From contig DBVV01000097.1 of the NCBI GenBank assembly GCA_002308795.1, positions 1-10,608 on the forward strand: a DNA stretch of 10,608 bases. Reading direction: 5' to 3'. Positions 6,852 to 10,608 of the stretch are shown here, in pieces; within the stretch, counting starts at the first letter, position 1, and each line of letters begins with the position of its first letter. The stretch comes from Mageeibacillus sp. UBA1255. GTDB lineage: Bacteria; Bacillota; Clostridia; UBA1212; UBA1255. The notes beneath the pieces were generated by a model that was given only the letters and a program-made list of their open reading frames with translations, had not been told where the DNA came from and ran no database searches. Made by a program: the position numbers and the translations under genes.

Positions 6852-6875
6852 GTGGTGCTTTTTACAAGCACGACG
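6851..6875 (-). other. Hairpin in the 5' leader of the tRNA-Lys precursor
   Basis: GTGCTT and AAGCAC form a 6-bp stem with a five-base loop, extended past a C-C mismatch by CGT/ACG. It lies between the predicted transcription start (about 6872) and the tRNA 5' end, with the lower arm sharing the first tRNA base. It may affect RNase P processing or leader stability; this role is inference. Confidence 0.4.
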
Positions 6876-6878
6876 CGT

Positions 6879-6907
6879 ATAATACAACTTTCAAAGGAAG
6901 TTGTCAA
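6879..6907 (-). promoter_or_regulatory. Strong promoter of tRNA-Lys, with an internal palindrome
   Basis: On the minus strand a perfect TTGACA (6907-6902) is separated by 17 bases from TATTAT (6884-6879), one mismatch from consensus. A perfect inverted repeat with 7-bp arms ACAACTT and AAGTTGT (6884-6890 and 6898-6904, seven-base centre) fills the spacer and touches both boxes. The promoter is what a stable RNA gene needs; whether the palindrome is an operator or chance cannot be told. Confidence 0.9.
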
Positions 6908-7073
6908 CCACTTTTTTTCGTTTTGCGGGGTAAACGCTTAATTGGTGATTATTAATGATTCGGTTCGACTGGCGGCAAGTTGATTTTGTTTGTTGCGGTT
7001 CAGACGTCCATAACCTCCTTCGGTCATCCGGCTCGCGCCCTATTTTCCGCCACGAGACGGCGTCCTCACTTTG
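6908..7073. other. Intergenic stretch without a recognisable gene
   Basis: About 166 bases lie between the tRNA-Lys promoter and the terminator of the small peptide unit. Visible are short dyads only: GGTT...AACC around GACGTC near 6998-7016, and on the minus strand a 6-bp stem CTCGTG/CGCGAG in the 7030-7060 area. A CCTCCTT at 7014-7020 is a minus-strand Shine-Dalgarno-like run, but the ATG after it leads to a three-codon frame. No supported coding region or known RNA class is seen here. Confidence 0.4.
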
Positions 7074-7118
7074 AAAACACCGCCTGAAAATTAAAAACTT
7101 AGATTCAGGCGGTGTTTT
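7074..7118 (-). terminator. Intrinsic terminator, bidirectional in form, ending the small peptide unit
   Basis: AAAACACCGCCTGAA (7074-7088) and TTCAGGCGGTGTTTT (7104-7118) form a perfect 15-bp stem with a 15-base A/T-rich loop. The stem ends in A4/T4, so either strand carries GC pairs followed by a T-run. On the minus strand it begins five bases after the stop codon of the 26-codon frame. No plus-strand gene ends here, so the minus direction is the likely one in use. Confidence 0.85.
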
Positions 7119-7122
7119 ACGC

Positions 7123-7203
7123 TCATTTCGCTCTTGAAGGCAGAAGGCCAATGGGGCCGACCTGATGTGTTAGATCTGAGAACGGTGCTCTTTCGGGACT
7201 CAT
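7123..7203 (-). CDS. Possible 26-residue peptide in its own transcription unit
   Basis: A 26-codon frame starts at ATG (7203-7201) and ends in TGA (7125-7123). The product begins MSPERAPFSD and ends GPIGLLPSRAK. It is polar with two prolines flanking short hydrophobic patches and no clear membrane segment. It has a complete set of signals: an extended -10 promoter (7238-7267), GGAGG at 7215-7219, the frame, and a strong terminator right after the stop. The 11-base spacing from GGAGG to ATG is long, and GGAGG lies in a potential A/T-rich hairpin. The family is not recognised. It could instead be a small regulatory RNA of about 160 bases, or a leader peptide without a downstream gene. It is divergent from the phosphodiesterase-glycosidase gene. 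Confidence 0.5.
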   Translation of the reverse strand: MSPERAPFSDLTHQVGPIGLLPSRAK

Positions 7204-7237
7204 ATGACAAAAAACCTCCGGTAGTTTTTTCACCTGC

Positions 7238-7267
7238 ATTATACCACCTGAGCGGGGCGGCTGGCAA
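7238..7267 (-). promoter_or_regulatory. Extended -10 promoter of the small peptide/RNA unit
   Basis: On the minus strand TTGCCA (7267-7262) is followed after 18 bases by a perfect TATAAT (7243-7238) preceded by TGG, the extended -10 motif. Transcription would start near 7231 and run to the terminator at 7074. It is divergent from the gene starting at 7431. Confidence 0.72.
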
Positions 7268-7345
7268 TAAAAAATCGTGAATTATTTTGCTTTTTCTTTG
7301 CAGATCAAAAGTTGGAATAATCCATCTATACAGCGGAATAGTATA

Positions 7346-7374
7346 TTTAAAAACCGGCGGAAATATATTAAAAT
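7346..7374 (+). promoter_or_regulatory. Weak candidate promoter of the phosphodiesterase-glycosidase gene
   Basis: TTTAAA (7346-7351) and TAAAAT (7369-7374) are 17 bases apart in an A/T-rich stretch 57-85 bases before the start codon. The -10 has one mismatch, but the -35 has two. No better pair was found between 7262 and 7430. Confidence 0.3.
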
Positions 7375-7430
7375 CAACAGGACATATGCAGCGAACGTCC
7401 CGGGATAAAGCACGGATCCGGAGGGAGAAC

Positions 7431-10400
7431 ATGGAAAAATACAAACACGTAATAGTAATCGGGATCGATGGCGCCGGAGCGTTTATAAAAGACGCCGATA
7501 CGCCTAGCTTCGACAGGATATTTGCCCGCGGAGCAGTCACGTACAGAGCCCTCGCGTCAAATCCCACCATCAGCGCCGAATGCTGGGGGTCAATGCTGCT
7601 GGGCGTCGGTCCAGAAGTCCACAAACTGAAAAACGAGATAGTATCGAACAGACCGTATCCGGTGGATGCCCAGTTTCCCACAGTTTTCCGGCGTATCAGG
7701 GGGGCAATTCCCGATGCGGTCCTGGGTTCGTTCTGCGAATGGAATTCCATAACTTTCGGCATAGTCGAAAGCGACCTGGGCGTGCACCACGCCACCGGGA
7801 AAGATATTGACCTTACGGTGAAGATATGCGATTTCATTAAAGAGCGGAAGCCTCTGTTCCTGTTCTGCCAGATCGACAGCGTTGACGGCGCCGGCCATCA
7901 TTTCGGGTACGGTTCGGAGGGACATCTTAACCAGATCCACGCGGTGGATTCGATGGTAAACGATATATACGAAGCTGTAAAGAGCGCCGGGATCATTGAC
8001 GACACACTGTTTATGGTGATCGCGGATCACGGCGGGACACCATTTAACGGTTCCGGAGCGAGCCACGGGGGCTGGTCGGACGCGGAAAAATACGTGACAT
8101 TTGCCGCAGCCGGGCCGGGGGTAAAACAGGGGAATATCGGAGAGATGAACGTCCGCGACCTAGCGGCGATCGTGCTGTATGCCCTGGGACTCGACACACC
8201 CGCTTTTGACGAAAAAGGCTGGACTTCCCAGATACCGGAGGGGCTGTTCGATGACGTCAATATCCCTGAATATCGCGATATTTCCCAACTGACCGGCGCG
8301 GAACCCATGCGTTCGAGGAAGCAGCATACGTCGGAGAGCGAGTTTCCTTCGCCGTACCGTTTAGGGTCTGACGGGGTGACAATATATACGGATTTTGCTC
8401 CGGGGGATGCTTCGGCACTATATGTGGACGAGGACAATATGGGCCGCCGTTCCGTGCGTCAATACGAGCGGTATATGAACCGGGGCATGCGTTGTGAGGA
8501 GACCGTGCTTTTCGGCGGAGATCTGCCGGTGCTGGGCTTCGGCACGTTTCACAGGGAAGACAGGCTGGAAGTCCCTATGCTCTGCTTAGGGGAATTTGGT
8601 TTCTCGATCGAAAGGGAAGGCCGGACCATACCCTTCACCAAAGCGGCGAAAGTTCATACTGAATATTTTCCCGGCGGCGTCCGGTGGGATATTTTGATCG
8701 ATAAAAACGACACAAAACCAGTCCGGATGGAGGCCTGCCTGCTGGGCGGAAACAGCATGGCGGTCAGGCTGGAAGCACCGGAAAAAGCAGATCTTTCGTT
8801 GAACGTTGGAAATCCGAGGCTCACGAACCGGAATCTTGACGCGACCTGGCTGCGGCCCGATTGCAGCCCGATACCGGAAACCGTAACGAAGATACCGTTT
8901 GCGGCTGCACCCAGGTTCCACATAAAAACCGAAGACGGACTGGATCGGCAGGCGCAATTGACACTCTGGTGCGGTGATATCGAAGCGGAAGTGCTGAACG
9001 ATACTGTCAATGCCAGGTTTATGCTGGGCCCGGACAATATTTTTGCGGCGGAGGTACTGATCCCGGCGCAGGACAAGGAAATTGACCCGGCCTGGGCAAA
9101 CACGTCTCTCGATGGATTGTGCGGGGCAATCGCGAATGCGGAAACGGAGGCGAAACGCAGGCTGTTCCGGGTGGAACTTGACAGCGGAGATCCGTACCTG
9201 GACAACGGCTTCCACAACAGCGTGCAGGAACTGGATTACGTTTACTGGACGCCGGCGTGGCTGGAATGCAACCAGTTCTGGCGCTGCTACTGGACGAACA
9301 ATTACCAGATCTCTGCAGCACTTGCGCTGGGTGACTATGAAAAAGCCGCTGGTGCGCTCAAATTCTTCGGGCAGATCGAGGCGGGTTACAACGCCACCAC
9401 GCCCGTGGGTAATCCGGATCAGATCGAACGGGATGATTCGGGCGAATTTGTGCGAAAATTCGACGGAATGCCATATTATTTGTACCAGCTGTACCGGTAT
9501 ATCGACGGCGTGGGCGAAAAAGGCCTGAAACTGCTGGAAGATGTTTTCGATAATATCCATAAAAACAACTTGTCGATGATCGCTCACTGCGACCCAGAAG
9601 GCACTGGGCTGTACGGCTGGCACCCGGGATGCAATTCGTTTATGTACCAGGCGGATCATTTGACGATGCCCGGATACGGTACGTCGCCGTCCATAATGAT
9701 AGCTTCAGGCTTCCGGCTGCTGGCGAAACTGCTCAGAAAAGCGGGAAAAGTTGCGGAGGCAGACTTTTACGAAGAGCTTGCGGAGCGGACTTTCGGCGCT
9801 TTAGGAAAACTGTGGAGCGAGGACTGCTTTGTATGTCAGATCGACGCGGCTAACGACGCGGATCACGCGCATTATTACACAGACCTGGTGTTCCCGTCGC
9901 TGTACGGAGATATTGACAACGTCCGCGGCCTGCTTTGTCTGCTTCACCTTCGGGATACGCTTATATATGACAGCCCGGACACGGGGCTTCCGCTGGTAAA
10001 AGTAGGAGATCTGCTGCCCTCGCTTTTCGCCCAGGATATGGTCCAGTCCGTTGGCGTCGCCGAAACGGCACTGGCTCTGTTCAAAATGGGATTCGACCAG
10101 CTGAGCTGGGGGCTCCTGCGGTCCTGCGGGCTGGCGTATTCGGTCAATACCGAGTCTCCCGGCAGTGCTCCGGAGCGGTTCAGTTTTGAAGGCAGGGGAG
10201 AAGCGAATTACGGTTTCGGCAATCCCGCTGCGGTTTTCCCGCTGGCGGTGGTGGAAGGCCTGCTCGGGCTTCAGAAGAAGTCCGGCGGCAATGTCCTGCG
10301 CTTTGCTCCTGCTCGGCTGCCCTCTAAGCGAATCGCCATCGACTGGCTGGGCGTCAACTGCGTGTGTGAGAACGACAGGTATGAATTGACCAGAACGGCT

Positions 10401-10608
10401 CGCGTTGAATTTGCGGCACAGAACGAATGGAAACAGGTGGAATTCAGCATCTGCGTGCCCGGAGGCAACACCGTAACACTGTACTGCAACGGAGCACCGC
10501 TGGAATTTACGTCTGAGCCGCTGCTGGGTAAAAAGCGCATAACCGCGGCCGTACCGGCGCAGGATAAGCAGGTATGGGAACTTAAACTTGAACAAATTCA
10601 TCAGATCC
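7431..10608 (+). CDS. Fusion of alkaline-phosphatase-superfamily phosphodiesterase-like and (alpha/alpha)6 glycosidase-like domains (3' end outside window)
   Basis: The frame stays open for 1,059 codons to the window edge. Residues 1-260 are an alkaline-phosphatase-superfamily domain of the type I phosphodiesterase/nucleotide pyrophosphatase kind. IGIDGAG gives metal ligand Asp13, and NPTISAECWGSMLLG the nucleophile (Ser48, or Thr46). DGAGHHFG gives Asp152 and His156, ADHGG Asp199 and His200, and SHGG His212. Residues about 300-575 look like a beta-sandwich. About 580-955 resemble a six-hairpin glycosidase barrel (ECNQFWRCYWTNNYQISAA, KFDGMPYYLYQLYRY, a helix pair FRLLAKLLRKAG...EELAERTF, then KLWSED). 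A C-terminal beta region follows (LPSKRIAIDWLGV). There is no signal peptide, so it should be cytosolic. GGAGGG (7420-7425) is five bases from ATG. CGG is unusually common for Arg. Substrates are unknown; a phosphorylated or phosphodiester-linked glycan would fit both domains. The first domain is confident, the second moderately so. Confidence 0.88.
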   Translation, partial: MEKYKHVIVIGIDGAGAFIKDADTPSFDRIFARGAVTYRALASNPTISAECWGSMLLGVGPEVHKLKNEIVSNRPYPVDAQFPTVFRRIRGAIPDAVLGSFCEWNSITFGIVESDLGVHHATGKDIDLTVKICDFIKERKPLFLFCQIDSVDGAGHHFGYGSEGHLNQIHAVDSMVNDIYEAVKSAGIIDDTLFMVIADHGGTPFNGSGASHGGWSDAEKYVTFAAAGPGVKQGNIGEMNVRDLAAIVLYALGLDTPAFDEKGWTSQIPEGLFDDVNIPEYRDISQLTGAEPMRSRKQHTSESEFPSPYRLGSDGVTIYTDFAPGDASALYVDEDNMGRRSVRQYERYMNRGMRCEETVLFGGDLPVLGFGTFHREDRLEVPMLCLGEFGFSIEREGRTIPFTKAAKVHTEYFPGGVRWDILIDKNDTKPVRMEACLLGGNSMAVRLEAPEKADLSLNVGNPRLTNRNLDATWLRPDCSPIPETVTKIPFAAAPRFHIKTEDGLDRQAQLTLWCGDIEAEVLNDTVNARFMLGPDNIFAAEVLIPAQDKEIDPAWANTSLDGLCGAIANAETEAKRRLFRVELDSGDPYLDNGFHNSVQELDYVYWTPAWLECNQFWRCYWTNNYQISAALALGDYEKAAGALKFFGQIEAGYNATTPVGNPDQIERDDSGEFVRKFDGMPYYLYQLYRYIDGVGEKGLKLLEDVFDNIHKNNLSMIAHCDPEGTGLYGWHPGCNSFMYQADHLTMPGYGTSPSIMIASGFRLLAKLLRKAGKVAEADFYEELAERTFGALGKLWSEDCFVCQIDAANDADHAHYYTDLVFPSLYGDIDNVRGLLCLLHLRDTLIYDSPDTGLPLVKVGDLLPSLFAQDMVQSVGVAETALALFKMGFDQLSWGLLRSCGLAYSVNTESPGSAPERFSFEGRGEANYGFGNPAAVFPLAVVEGLLGLQKKSGGNVLRFAPARLPSKRIAIDWLGVNCVCENDRYELTRTARVEFAAQNEWKQVEFSICVPGGNTVTLYCNGAPLEFTSEPLLGKKRITAAVPAQDKQVWELKLEQIHQI

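Noticed and set aside
7009..7020. AAGGAGG followed by ATG on the minus strand
   Set aside because: The spacer is only two bases and the frame is Met-Asp-Val-stop, too short and too badly spaced to call a leader peptide.
6891..7151. An 86-residue minus-strand frame between the tRNA and the small peptide
   Set aside because: It runs through the 15-bp terminator and the tRNA promoter, has no ribosome-binding site at its ATG, is highly basic without a domain signature, and its start overlaps the better supported 26-codon frame.
7091..7837. A 248-residue minus-strand frame
   Set aside because: It lies largely antisense to the start of the phosphodiesterase-glycosidase gene, whose frame shows clear catalytic motifs, and crosses the promoter and terminator of the small unit.
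8586..9659. A 357-residue minus-strand frame opposite the glycosidase region
   Set aside because: The plus-strand frame is open for 1,059 codons with recognisable domains; the antisense frame is an Arg/Phe-rich by-product of codon bias with no family signature.
9801..10601. A 266-residue minus-strand frame at the right end
   Set aside because: It is the same kind of antisense shadow of the long plus-strand gene, without a convincing domain or ribosome-binding site.
1..10608. CRISPR arrays, insertion sequences, riboswitches and phage genes
   Set aside because: No regularly spaced repeats, transposase or phage motifs, terminal inverted repeats or known riboswitch consensus were found on either strand.

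Overview
The window looks like a chromosome segment of an anaerobic Bacillota (Clostridia-type) bacterium. The grounds are strong purine-rich ribosome-binding sites, TTGACA/TATAAT-like promoters, compact hairpin terminators, a tRNA gene without an encoded CCA end, several lipoproteins with LFGAC/FGAC-type lipoboxes, and a DUF1538-plus-PII cluster. The lineage is an inference from style; no rRNA or marker gene is present to fix it.

Left, plus strand (about 112-3156): a consensus-like promoter precedes a cyclophilin-type peptidyl-prolyl isomerase lipoprotein. It is followed, probably in the same transcript, by a DUF1538 polytopic membrane protein and two small PII-like proteins whose ends touch or nearly touch. 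The membrane protein is an internal direct duplication (250-residue offset). A membrane protein followed by two trimer-type sensor proteins resembles the AmtB-GlnK and SbtA-SbtB arrangements, so this is best read as a transporter-like protein with a dedicated pair of PII-like regulators. The unit ends in a hairpin-plus-T-tract terminator that lies inside the 3' end of the convergent gene.

Middle, minus strand (6693 down to 3118): a three-gene operon encodes a polysaccharide-deacetylase lipoprotein, a tyrosine-phosphatase-family lipoprotein, and a surface protein with a signal peptide, a jelly-roll-like region, two Ig-like repeats and a C-terminal membrane anchor. All three products should sit on the outer face of the membrane, consistent with a cell-wall or surface-glycan role.

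Centre (6742-7267): a tRNA-Lys(UUU) gene on the minus strand has a near-perfect promoter and an intrinsic terminator. To its right is a second compact minus-strand unit: extended -10 promoter, GGAGG, a 26-codon reading frame, and a 15-bp-stem terminator. Its product is not recognised.

Right, plus strand (7431 to the window end): one reading frame stays open for 1,059 codons and runs off the edge. It joins an alkaline-phosphatase-superfamily phosphodiesterase-like domain, with all metal ligands visible, to a beta-sandwich plus (alpha/alpha)6-type glycosidase-like region. It has no signal peptide, so it is predicted to be cytosolic. Its arginine codon use (CGG-rich) differs sharply from the genes on the left, suggesting a different origin.

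The most noteworthy items are this phosphodiesterase-glycosidase fusion, the DUF1538/twin-PII cluster, the overlapping-stop terminator between convergent operons, and the orphan 26-residue peptide unit.
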